From: Ascidia mentula
Taxonomy: Eukaryota > Chordata > Ascidiacea > Phlebobranchia > Ascidiidae
NCBI GenBank assembly: GCA_947561715.1
Contig: OX387197.1
Coordinates: forward strand, 26,562,266-26,626,265
Direction: 5' to 3'
DNA: 64,000 nt
Part shown: piece by piece, positions 35,051-47,100 of the stretch
Position numbering within the stretch: the first letter of the stretch is position 1
Layout of the letters: each line of letters starts with the position of its first letter
Translations under genes and position numbers: made by a program
The notes under the pieces: generated by a model
What the model saw: only the letters and a program-made list of their open reading frames with translations
The model's database searches: none
Told to the model about the DNA's origin: nothing

Positions 35051-37238
35051 CTCTTAGCAAACGAACAAGCGCATTCCGTTATGCGCTGCTCTCGCCTCGG
35101 GCTTTATCTCGCTGTTAAAGCCAATAGGATCGCGTCTTCGTTTAAATCGCGCATTCTTTCTCTCCTTAACCCGCTTTCGAAGCTGCTCTGGTCGCCGTTT
35201 TTGCTATGGGTGTGTTCGCTGTCGCAGTCACATCGATCGTAGAAAATGTGCAGATAGAAGCTTTGAAAAACTTTTAAAATCTGCATTTGGGGGGGTCGTT
35301 CTCGGCCAGGTTGTGGGCGCGTTTATTGATCGGGAATCGTTTTTCCGCACAAGTTCTCAACTAAGGTTTTGCTAATGTACAGTTGTCAAAAGGTCGCTTA
35401 AGAATCAATGTTAAAAGCTCGTGCCGTGGAAGTCCTCGTTATGCGGTATTACAGAAGCGTTGTTTTGTATTTGATAATATTTGTGGTGTTTGTCAGAAAG
35501 CATAGAGGTTTGTTTGTAATTTCAAAAACCACGTAGCATTTTGAGCAGATAATTATAGTGGGCAATGTTTAAACTTAAGGGAATAGAAACTGGCATAAAC
35601 TTCTGAATATTTCATAATTATCAAAAGGAATACTTTTTGTTATCAGTTTGCAAGTGAACAGATTTATAATAAATCGTTTTTACTTTGAAATCCATTTTTA
35701 TGATATTCAGTTCAAAATAAACTGTGCAGGTGGATTAGTTGTTTCATTCCAAACTTATGTTTCATATTTGTGTCAATGAAAATTTTATATTTTTTAGTTT
35801 GGTATTGATGTGCCAAAGATTTTGATGATATTTTCTCATGTCTTGCCAATAAACCTATATGACATTTGCTTGTGGAATATACAACTGTAATAAACTTGCC
35901 TTAAAGTGTCTTGGTTACTTTCTTTCAATGTGTCAATAATACCTATTATTCAGTTTGGTTTTCAATCATTATTGTAAACATCTTATTATTTAGAAACAAC
36001 TGTGCCGTAATGATCAGTGAGCAATTGTATTACTGTTGTCATGTTGTTGCTAACTATTATACCACACACAGTAACTCCACATTCCCCTGTGGGATTGTGG
36101 CTCGTGCTTAAACCTCTGTGGACCAAAACAATCTGAAATCTTGTTAAGTCCCTGACACATGTCTTGTAAGCTGATACCAATATTAAAGTTCAAATGTGTA
36201 CATGTGTAAGATTGTTGCTGTGACTGAAATATGTTGAGCAATCCACATACATAGTTTCTCAGTGCAAGCTCAAAGCTCCGGCAAATGCCTTGTATTATAT
36301 AAATGTGAAGTTTAGTTGGAACCAATGCTTTTTGAACCAAAAAATAAAACTTTGTCCATTGTCTAGGTTTTTTCTCTTAATAGGCTGTCATAGACCTGTT
36401 TGTTCTGTATATCAAGGAACTGTACACAAAAATCTTGAAGGAAGGGGCTGCACAAAAAGGTTGGTGAAACCATTTTGTTTGAACAATCTGAACTGCTTTC
36501 CTCTGTTGAATCAAGGAAACTGTCCGAGGAAATTGCCTTTTACTTATGGTTTGACAATTTCCTGTATTTGGTTTGTTTAGTCAATCTAGGGTTTACACTG
36601 ATGGTTTCTCAGCTGATTAAAAACCACAAGGTTTAGCGATTTCTGTTTCGATCAATCTAGACATTTGCAAAAGTTGCTAAAGTTTTGATGCCCATACATC
36701 TACACGAAATAACTAATTAGAATGTTTGTAATTTTATGTGCACCTCTATCATCTATCATGTGTTTGTAATCTACAATACTTTATTACTTAATAATTATGT
36801 GTTTGTGGTTCTAGGCATACCACAGTCTGAATTATCCTTTGGTAAATATGCTATAAACAACTTGGTATTCTACGCTTCATGGCAGAGCAGTGTTTGAAGT
36901 CACGTTAAACATTGACCAGCAGCAACTCCTCTGCAAATACCCAACCTTTCAGTTTGAAGACTATAAAGTTTCAGTCCTTAGAAATTGTGCAAACGACCAT
37001 TTTTAACTAAAGACAAATATATTTGTATAGTAGACATATTCAATAGCTCTGTTGATAGTTACTAACATTTATAAATATTAAAATTATCATTTAATACCCT
37101 TGTATTTCTTTGTTGAATTAAATGTATTGGTTTCACTCTTTGTAACGCAAACGGCAACCAATCAAGTGTGGATCTCAAAAGCCACAAATGATTATTTCCT
37201 ATAATCCACATACACAGATTTTGTATATTTTTATTCAG
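35051..37238. other. Upstream region of the ZO-1/TJP gene
   Basis: AT-rich sequence with no coding pattern, ending in a clear splice acceptor (TTTTTATTCAG) at 37238, two bases before the ZO-1 ATG. At least one upstream non-coding exon must therefore exist. Confidence 0.5.
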
Positions 37239-37239
37239 A

Positions 37240-38796
37240 ATGGATGAGCTTATTTGGCAAGAGCACACTTATGTGCTGGAGAAGGCCCCAGGGGTGGGGT
37301 TTGGAATAGCCATCAGTGGGGGCAAAGACAATGTTGGCTCTCATTCTGGTGACCCCTCCATCATAATTTCTGATGTCGTGACCAAAGGACCTGCTGCAGA
37401 AAGACTCAAGTACGACATATCTAAAAACACTGATTTGAAACCCTGTTATTGATATGGCATATGTTTCTATCTTTGTAAGAGTCAACTTAACTGTGCTTAA
37501 AATATTCCTGAGTCCTCTTAAGTGCAGCAGTGAAAGGGTAAATTGGTTTCAGAATCTGAACGTTCATCTCAGCAATATGTTCCCTTATAATGTGATAAAA
37601 TAATGTATAAGATGCATCACAGTGATAAATTTATAATTACTCTAATGTACTGCTTGTGTTGGTCCCTTGCATAACTTGTTGACCCATCAATTAGCACTTG
37701 GTGTTTAAAACATTTAAGTAATCAATTGGTGTTTTTTTCTTCTTGGCGGAAACTTATGTGATTAGTTAGTCACTGAAACAAAACTATACTAATGTTGGCC
37801 TGAACATTGCTGTTTTTAATAGGCTTATATTTAATTTTGTTGTTCCTTTGAGACAAAATTCAAAGTAGATTTATCTTTTTTAGAATCAACGACATTGTTT
37901 TGCGCGTCAATGGCAAACCAATGTTCAACATGGTGCATTCACAAGCTGTACGAGAACTTAAAAATGCTGGGCAAAGAGTTGAACTGGTAAGATTAACTTA
38001 AAACAAATACAACTGCAACCCACAATATGTTAAATTGCACAATAAGTTGCAGTTTGTTTAATAAATATGTTATTTGGTAGAATTTGTGTTACACCTACAG
38101 GGAGTCTCTAGCTGTTGTATTTATAAACCATCACTATATTTATACTTGCCCTACATATTTCTCCCTGCCCCTGTGTGAGTCATAATTTGTTCTGTGATGT
38201 AATAAATGAACCGCTCTGGAATGTGGTTGTTACACCAACTCATGAAGGGCAATTGTTTTCTCACTATCACCTTTGTTTGGTTTTCAACTGAAAGTACACC
38301 CCCAGCTCTGTGACATCACACTGCCAATTGTGATGAATAGCCTTTATTTAATGGCCCACCTATTGAATAAATTGGCTACAAAATCATTGTGTCACCAGCA
38401 AAGTCAAAATAGCTTGGGGCATTCTTTCTGCATAGCATTGGAGGTATAATTGTTGGCCTGTGCTGCACATTTTGCCCTGGGCTACAGTAAAGTAATTAGC
38501 TTGGCACTCTTGTATCTTTCAACTTAATGAATTTTAGCTATGGCTATTAAATATGAAAGGCAAGTCCATTATGTTTTTGTTGAAAGGCACTGTCCCTGCT
38601 GTATACCAAAAAAAAGTAAAATGCGGTACCTTTACTCATTTACTGTTTTTTATCATGTTTATTACATATAAATATCCTGGGATGCAATTATCAACAGTTT
38701 TTAAATTTTTGCTCTAATATCATCTTGTACACTTGTGTAACTGTAACACCTCTTGACCAATTCTATTTTCTTGCAGACGATCAAACGCAAAGTGGT
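37240..38796 (+). CDS. TJP1: Tight-junction scaffold ZO-1/TJP, first PDZ domain, truncated at a junction
   Basis: Coding exons 37240-37409 (ATG start), 37884-37986 and 38777-38796 or beyond. Intron phases are 2 then 0. The translation opens MDELIWQEHTYVLEKAPGVG, followed by FGIAISGGKDN, SIIISDVVTKGPA, NDIVLRVNG, VRELKNAGQRVEL and TIKRKV. This is the N-terminal start and PDZ1 of ZO proteins (MAGUK scaffolds that tie claudins and other junction proteins to actin). The carboxylate-binding loop GVGFG is intact. Exon 3 runs into sequence copied from an intron of MRH gene C at about 38797, and no further PDZ, SH3 or guanylate-kinase exon follows. The rest of the gene is therefore missing from this contig order. 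Symbol by homology; ascidians probably have one ZO gene. Confidence 0.85.
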
Positions 38797-39000
38797 TAAA
38801 CATTCAATAGTTTAACAATTCCAATTGTTACTTGTTTTAAGGTATAAATGACATCTTCCCTTACTTTACAATGAAGTGTTTACTATGCTTGCTTAACGGA
38901 AAAACGCAACCGAAACTTAATATTAAAGTGTTGTTCTGTGTAAAAATTGTGTGGCCCCAAAAGTTTATATTCAAAAAGCAAAACCTGAAAGCAACTAAAC

Positions 39001-39634
39001 CTCAGGGTGGATGAGCCGTAGGTAATGGCGAGACCCGCTGTGAGGGAATAAGAAAAATCCTCTAAGGCTTGGTTTCCTATATCGTACTCATAGATGCTCT
39101 CGTTTCAAGGCCTGCACAGATTTGTACAAAAACATACGTTTTTCGTGTGGACATTGCGAACAACCGCATGCATAAAACAAAAGTCAACGCATCGTTTATC
39201 GACCAAAATTCATAAACTTAATCCTACCGCTAAATTCACAAATGTCTTGGAATCGAATCCGATGCATGGATTGTACAAATACTCCCACCCGTCAGCGCCC
39301 TCTAGTGTCCATCTAGGTGCTACGTCGGCGGGAAGTGCAAGACTGTTGAGGTCGATGATGCCTGAACCGTCAAGTGTTTCACACCTGTATCAGGTTTAAT
39401 CAAAGATAATGGGATTCAGTTGGAACCAACATGATGAAAATAGATACAAGAAAATTCACATGTGGTCTCATCAGTACAGCTTTGGTGGTAATACGACGGT
39501 AAACAGATTGGTCCCGACCACTTAACATTTACGTACCTGCATTGGTCCAATCTTTTGCAACGTTGAGAAGCAGCAAGATGGAGAAAAAGGCAACTCGCTA
39601 TCAGAACAGTAAGCGAGCTGATGTGTTTGTTCAT
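39001..39634 (-). pseudogene. Truncated, frameshifted copy of MRH gene C (exons 1-3)
   Basis: Exon 1 39537-39634 (MNKHISSLTVLIASC signal peptide), exon 2 39228-39384 (CETLDGSGIIDL, YNPC) and exon 3 39001-39111. Exon 3 is 111 nt against 119 in gene C. An 8-nt deletion near its start shifts the frame and brings a TGA at the eighth codon. Exons 4 to 6 are absent because the duplicated segment ends at 38797. No full receptor can be made from this copy. Confidence 0.8.
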
Positions 39635-40115
39635 GGCAGGTATGTAGGTTGTGTGCAGCTCAACTAATCACACTAAGACCTGTATGTATAGCCATATGTA
39701 CTCAGTGGGTACTAATTAATATGTTTATGTGATCGTTATGTTTAGAATGCTCGTAGATAAACATCTAGGTCGTTTAAATCAGCATAGATGCAATAATACG
39801 ATTTCTGTGAGCTGCATACAGATGGCCACTGTTCAGTGCAGCTCTTTTCCTAGCCGTTCGACCTACAAGATCGTCCATAGTCACACCAAGCATGATTCCA
39901 TTGTAGACGTATGTCTTTCTTGCTTAGCCGAAATTAAAACACACACGAATATCAAAAAACCTGATCCTATCGAATGATTTTAATCAAAAATATCCTTCGA
40001 AAGATTCGTAAGTTACAAATATCTTTGTTATATTTTAAACTCTCTTATCAGCGGAATTCATGGTCTGAGTAAGTTGGTGGTTGGCTGGCTGGCACATCGC
40101 CACTTCAAACTATTC

Positions 40116-40204
40116 GTTAATTATTGTTTGGCAGAAAATTGTTGACCCCACATTAGCTTGTTTGTTGCGTCACAGTTGGACAAAAACGGTAATTGGGTCA
40201 AAGA
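40116..40204. promoter_or_regulatory. Conserved MRH-gene upstream block (pseudogene copy)
   Basis: Same order of GTTAATTATTG, TTGACCCCACA, GCTTGTTTGTTGCGTCAC and GGGTCAAAGA as at 20066-20154. It was carried along in the segmental duplication. Confidence 0.4.
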
Positions 40205-40470
40205 TTTCCCTCAGTCGCTCACCCTTGCCTAAAGGCCTACGTACCAAAAATGGTCAAGGTCATGTGGTGGGCAAGTGTAAAAAAGGGTCAGGAATGTAAA
40301 ATGTAACGAAAATGGAGTTGGTACGTTTATTGACATCATTGCTTATACCTTGCAAACTGTTTATTTAAAAACAAATAAGGTCAAATACTGACATTGCAAA
40401 CTGTTCATTACAATGATAAAAAGACGCACTGCTATTGTTTGACTGGATTTGGCAAAAAGGTGGACTCATT

Positions 40471-40841
40471 TTATTCCTGGTTTGAGTAAACGTTCTCGAT
40501 GTTGTGGAAGTTCATATCTGGGGCTGGAGCGATGTTGACGGTCATCACAGCTTCCGTACGATTAGCTGACTCGTGATTGGACGCAGCTTGCGCTGATTCC
40601 TGGGGTCGGAAACTTATGTCCCCGTCATCCACGAAAAATGCCAACCGTTTTTTAAACACGAACTTCATAACGAGAATCGCGCACACGATTACAAACACCA
40701 AGATCATATCGTGGAGAAGCAAGCTTACGATATCCGCTCCTACGTCATCCCAGTAGGACGGAACGTTTTTATTGCAACAATCACAAGATCCAGTTGTGTT
40801 ACCAGGTGGTGTCGTAGTTGCATCTGGTTCCGTTGGTGCAT
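40471..40841 (-). pseudogene. Orphan last exon of an MRH gene D copy
   Basis: 371 nt, the same length as the last exon of gene D. The frame is open: short stalk ending GSCDCC, SYWDDVGADIVSLLLHDM, transmembrane helix, and a tail ending NVYSNQE, where gene D has NVYSNLE. The acceptor is intact, but the five upstream exons are missing; the transition and the satellite begin 174 bp upstream. It can be used only if the contig order is wrong or another 5' part splices in. Confidence 0.75.
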
Positions 40842-41014
40842 CTAAAAATATTGGCAGTAAAGCGTCCGACCCAAATGCCTACGAAAAAATGTAATCGAGA
40901 TTTGCGCCCGGGATGTTCTGGGTTCAGATTCAGGTGAGGTAAAAAAATTCAAAACCACACAATATTTTTGTGGTTAAACTTAAACTAATGGGTGATTTAA
41001 CTTCAGTTTGTACA

Positions 41015-41178
41015 GGCCGCATCTCTCAATTAAATCCCAAAAATTGAGTTTTAGAAGTCATTTGTTATTGTGCACCTGGTTACAGTTTCTCTTGTTTGCC
41101 AAAAACAATTGCCGGGTCTGATGACTCATGAAGGGGGACTTCTATTGCTGAACAGAAAAAAAATTGATTGCAGCTGCA
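41015..41178. other. Transition between the segmental copy and the satellite
   Basis: Begins GGCCGCATCTCT, the exact reverse complement of the last 12 bases of each satellite unit (AGAGATGCGGCC). The rest is unique within the window as far as I can see. Confidence 0.6.
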
Positions 41179-44100
41179 TTAAGACAGCACATTGGGGGGT
41201 TTTGCAAAGGCTAACTGCTAAATTGTCAGTCCTATGGGGTGTACAAACAGCCCCGGTGGGGCCCCAAGACAATTACAAGACATCTAATTCTTCATGAATT
41301 GTGTAGAGGAGGGTTGGTGGCTTCACTTAATCGCAAATGGAGGTAACTTTCTCTGATTCATTTTTTCACAAAACAAACCTACACTTTTTTCTGCTTTTTT
41401 GACCAAAATAATGGCCAACAGAGGGTCAAAATGCCCCCGGGGGAGCAGTTTAAGTAGTTATTTTGATTATAAATTTGGCCACAATTCCTTGCCAAGGGTC
41501 CGCACTAACAGAAAATCACAAATTGAACATACTTTCTCTGATTCATTTTTTCACAAAATCAACCTCAATATTTGGGTAGTTTTTCAGCTACATGTACAAC
41601 AGCACCCTCTACCAATTTACTGCCTGACTAATAGCCCTGAAAAACAAACTAAAACTGCCCCAAACACGCTGAAAATCGCCCTGGCAACAGCCTGTTCATC
41701 TGCGCTCATTCAACCAAAACACTGGCGCCCATGCATGACCCATTGCATTGTTACACACAATTTTACTCTGTTACGCAGGAGTTCGAGAAGGGCAATTCCC
41801 AACCGGGAAAGTCTTTTCCATAGAAATACAGAGATGCGGCCTTAAGACAGCACATTGGGGGGTTTTGCAAAGGCTAACTGCTAAATTGTCAGTCCTATGG
41901 GGTGTACAAACAGCCCCGGTGGGGCCCCAAGACAATTACAAGACATCTAATTCTTCATGAATTGTGTAGAGGAGGGTTGGTGGCTTCACTTAATCGCAAA
42001 TGGAGGTAACTTTCTCTGATTCATTTTTTCACAAAACAAACCTACACTTTTTTCTGCTTTTTTGACCAAAATAATGGCCAACAGAGGGTCAAAATGCCCC
42101 CGGGGGAGCAGTTTAAGTAGTTATTTTGATTATAAATTTGGCCACAATTCCTTGCCAAGGGTCCGCACTAACAGAAAATCACAAATTGAACATACTTTCT
42201 CTGATTCATTTTTTCACAAAATCAACCTCAATATTTGGGTAGTTTTTCAGCTACATGTACAACAGCACCCTCTACCAATTTACTGCCTGACTAATAGCCC
42301 TGAAAAACAAACTAAAACTGCCCCAAACACGCTGAAAATCGCCCTGGCAACAGCCTGTTCATCTGCGCTCATTCAACCAAAACACTGGCGCCCATGCATG
42401 ACCCATTGCATTGTTACACACAATTTTACTCTGTTACGCAGGAGTTCGAGAAGGGCAATTCCCAACCGGGAAAGTCTTTTCCATAGAAATACAGAGATGC
42501 GGCCTTAAGACAGCACATTGGGGGGTTTTGCAAAGGCTAACTGCTAAATTGTCAGTCCTATGGGGTGTACAAACAGCCCCGGTGGGGCCCCAAGACAATT
42601 ACAAGACATCTAATTCTTCATGAATTGTGTAGAGGAGGGTTGGTGGCTTCACTTAATCGCAAATGGAGGTAACTTTCTCTGATTCATTTTTTCACAAAAC
42701 AAACCTACACTTTTTTCTGCTTTTTTGACCAAAATAATGGCCAACAGAGGGTCAAAATGCCCCCGGGGGAGCAGTTTAAGTAGTTATTTTGATTATAAAT
42801 TTGGCCACAATTCCTTGCCAAGGGTCCGCACTAACAGAAAATCACAAATTGAACATACTTTCTCTGATTCATTTTTTCACAAAATCAACCTCAATATTTG
42901 GGTAGTTTTTCAGCTACATGTACAACAGCACCCTCTACCAATTTACTGCCTGACTAATAGCCCTGAAAAACAAACTAAAACTGCCCCAAACACGCTGAAA
43001 ATCGCCCTGGCAACAGCCTGTTCATCTGCGCTCATTCAACCAAAACACTGGCGCCCATGCATGACCCATTGCATTGTTACACACAATTTTACTCTGTTAC
43101 GCAGGAGTTCGAGAAGGGCAATTCCCAACCGGGAAAGTCTTTTCCATAGAAATACAGAGATGCGGCCTTAAGACAGCACATTGGGGGGTTTTGCAAAGGC
43201 TAACTGCTAAATTGTCAGTCCTATGGGGTGTACAAACAGCCCCGGTGGGGCCCCAAGACAATTACAAGACATCTAATTCTTCATGAATTGTGTAGAGGAG
43301 GGTTGGTGGCTTCACTTAATCGCAAATGGAGGTAACTTTCTCTGATTCATTTTTTCACAAAACAAACCTACACTTTTTTCTGCTTTTTTGACCAAAATAA
43401 TGGCCAACAGAGGGTCAAAATGCCCCCGGGGGAGCAGTTTAAGTAGTTATTTTGATTATAAATTTGGCCACAATTCCTTGCCAAGGGTCCGCACTAACAG
43501 AAAATCACAAATTGAACATACTTTCTCTGATTCATTTTTTCACAAAATCAACCTCAATATTTGGGTAGTTTTTCAGCTACATGTACAACAGCACCCTCTA
43601 CCAATTTACTGCCTGACTAATAGCCCTGAAAAACAAACTAAAACTGCCCCAAACACGCTGAAAATCGCCCTGGCAACAGCCTGTTCATCTGCGCTCATTC
43701 AACCAAAACACTGGCGCCCATGCATGACCCATTGCATTGTTACACACAATTTTACTCTGTTACGCAGGAGTTCGAGAAGGGCAATTCCCAACCGGGAAAG
43801 TCTTTTCCATAGAAATACAGAGATGCGGCCTTAAGACAGCACATTGGGGGGTTTTGCAAAGGCTAACTGCTAAATTGTCAGTCCTATGGGGTGTACAAAC
43901 AGCCCCGGTGGGGCCCCAAGACAATTACAAGACATCTAATTCTTCATGAATTGTGTAGAGGAGGGTTGGTGGCTTCACTTAATCGCAAATGGAGGTAACT
44001 TTCTCTGATTCATTTTTTCACAAAACAAACCTACACTTTTTTCTGCTTTTTTGACCAAAATAATGGCCAACAGAGGGTCAAAATGCCCCCGGGGGAGCAG

Positions 44101-47100
44101 TTTAAGTAGTTATTTTGATTATAAATTTGGCCACAATTCCTTGCCAAGGGTCCGCACTAACAGAAAATCACAAATTGAACATACTTTCTCTGATTCATTT
44201 TTTCACAAAATCAACCTCAATATTTGGGTAGTTTTTCAGCTACATGTACAACAGCACCCTCTACCAATTTACTGCCTGACTAATAGCCCTGAAAAACAAA
44301 CTAAAACTGCCCCAAACACGCTGAAAATCGCCCTGGCAACAGCCTGTTCATCTGCGCTCATTCAACCAAAACACTGGCGCCCATGCATGACCCATTGCAT
44401 TGTTACACACAATTTTACTCTGTTACGCAGGAGTTCGAGAAGGGCAATTCCCAACCGGGAAAGTCTTTTCCATAGAAATACAGAGATGCGGCCTTAAGAC
44501 AGCACATTGGGGGGTTTTGCAAAGGCTAACTGCTAAATTGTCAGTCCTATGGGGTGTACAAACAGCCCCGGTGGGGCCCCAAGACAATTACAAGACATCT
44601 AATTCTTCATGAATTGTGTAGAGGAGGGTTGGTGGCTTCACTTAATCGCAAATGGAGGTAACTTTCTCTGATTCATTTTTTCACAAAACAAACCTACACT
44701 TTTTTCTGCTTTTTTGACCAAAATAATGGCCAACAGAGGGTCAAAATGCCCCCGGGGGAGCAGTTTAAGTAGTTATTTTGATTATAAATTTGGCCACAAT
44801 TCCTTGCCAAGGGTCCGCACTAACAGAAAATCACAAATTGAACATACTTTCTCTGATTCATTTTTTCACAAAATCAACCTCAATATTTGGGTAGTTTTTC
44901 AGCTACATGTACAACAGCACCCTCTACCAATTTACTGCCTGACTAATAGCCCTGAAAAACAAACTAAAACTGCCCCAAACACGCTGAAAATCGCCCTGGC
45001 AACAGCCTGTTCATCTGCGCTCATTCAACCAAAACACTGGCGCCCATGCATGACCCATTGCATTGTTACACACAATTTTACTCTGTTACGCAGGAGTTCG
45101 AGAAGGGCAATTCCCAACCGGGAAAGTCTTTTCCATAGAAATACAGAGATGCGGCCTTAAGACAGCACATTGGGGGGTTTTGCAAAGGCTAACTGCTAAA
45201 TTGTCAGTCCTATGGGGTGTACAAACAGCCCCGGTGGGGCCCCAAGACAATTACAAGACATCTAATTCTTCATGAATTGTGTAGAGGAGGGTTGGTGGCT
45301 TCACTTAATCGCAAATGGAGGTAACTTTCTCTGATTCATTTTTTCACAAAACAAACCTACACTTTTTTCTGCTTTTTTGACCAAAATAATGGCCAACAGA
45401 GGGTCAAAATGCCCCCGGGGGAGCAGTTTAAGTAGTTATTTTGATTATAAATTTGGCCACAATTCCTTGCCAAGGGTCCGCACTAACAGAAAATCACAAA
45501 TTGAACATACTTTCTCTGATTCATTTTTTCACAAAATCAACCTCAATATTTGGGTAGTTTTTCAGCTACATGTACAACAGCACCCTCTACCAATTTACTG
45601 CCTGACTAATAGCCCTGAAAAACAAACTAAAACTGCCCCAAACACGCTGAAAATCGCCCTGGCAACAGCCTGTTCATCTGCGCTCATTCAACCAAAACAC
45701 TGGCGCCCATGCATGACCCATTGCATTGTTACACACAATTTTACTCTGTTACGCAGGAGTTCGAGAAGGGCAATTCCCAACCGGGAAAGTCTTTTCCATA
45801 GAAATACAGAGATGCGGCCTTAAGACAGCACATTGGGGGGTTTTGCAAAGGCTAACTGCTAAATTGTCAGTCCTATGGGGTGTACAAACAGCCCCGGTGG
45901 GGCCCCAAGACAATTACAAGACATCTAATTCTTCATGAATTGTGTAGAGGAGGGTTGGTGGCTTCACTTAATCGCAAATGGAGGTAACTTTCTCTGATTC
46001 ATTTTTTCACAAAACAAACCTACACTTTTTTCTGCTTTTTTGACCAAAATAATGGCCAACAGAGGGTCAAAATGCCCCCGGGGGAGCAGTTTAAGTAGTT
46101 ATTTTGATTATAAATTTGGCCACAATTCCTTGCCAAGGGTCCGCACTAACAGAAAATCACAAATTGAACATACTTTCTCTGATTCATTTTTTCACAAAAT
46201 CAACCTCAATATTTGGGTAGTTTTTCAGCTACATGTACAACAGCACCCTCTACCAATTTACTGCCTGACTAATAGCCCTGAAAAACAAACTAAAACTGCC
46301 CCAAACACGCTGAAAATCGCCCTGGCAACAGCCTGTTCATCTGCGCTCATTCAACCAAAACACTGGCGCCCATGCATGACCCATTGCATTGTTACACACA
46401 ATTTTACTCTGTTACGCAGGAGTTCGAGAAGGGCAATTCCCAACCGGGAAAGTCTTTTCCATAGAAATACAGAGATGCGGCCTTAAGACAGCACATTGGG
46501 GGGTTTTGCAAAGGCTAACTGCTAAATTGTCAGTCCTATGGGGTGTACAAACAGCCCCGGTGGGGCCCCAAGACAATTACAAGACATCTAATTCTTCATG
46601 AATTGTGTAGAGGAGGGTTGGTGGCTTCACTTAATCGCAAATGGAGGTAACTTTCTCTGATTCATTTTTTCACAAAACAAACCTACACTTTTTTCTGCTT
46701 TTTTGACCAAAATAATGGCCAACAGAGGGTCAAAATGCCCCCGGGGGAGCAGTTTAAGTAGTTATTTTGATTATAAATTTGGCCACAATTCCTTGCCAAG
46801 GGTCCGCACTAACAGAAAATCACAAATTGAACATACTTTCTCTGATTCATTTTTTCACAAAATCAACCTCAATATTTGGGTAGTTTTTCAGCTACATGTA
46901 CAACAGCACCCTCTACCAATTTACTGCCTGACTAATAGCCCTGAAAAACAAACTAAAACTGCCCCAAACACGCTGAAAATCGCCCTGGCAACAGCCTGTT
47001 CATCTGCGCTCATTCAACCAAAACACTGGCGCCCATGCATGACCCATTGCATTGTTACACACAATTTTACTCTGTTACGCAGGAGTTCGAGAAGGGCAAT

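Larger units (their letters stand above)
38797..41014. repeat. Segmental duplication copy of the MRH gene C/D region
   Basis: Colinear with 18746-20950: truncated intron 3, exons 3, 2 and 1 of a gene C copy, the spacer with the conserved upstream block, then the last exon of a gene D copy. The left edge abuts ZO-1 exon 3. The right edge (TTTGTACA) abuts the transition to the satellite. Confidence 0.85.

Noticed and set aside
41179..41841. Hammerhead ribozyme in the satellite unit
   Set aside because: The CTGATGA core is absent in both strands on reading; only isolated GAAA occurs.
41399..41845. Open frame of 148 codons repeated in every 663-bp unit, and a 70-codon one overlapping the next unit
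   Set aside because: No domain, signal peptide or membrane segment; the 148-codon frame begins at TTG; identity between units removes any test of coding selection. Treated as satellite.
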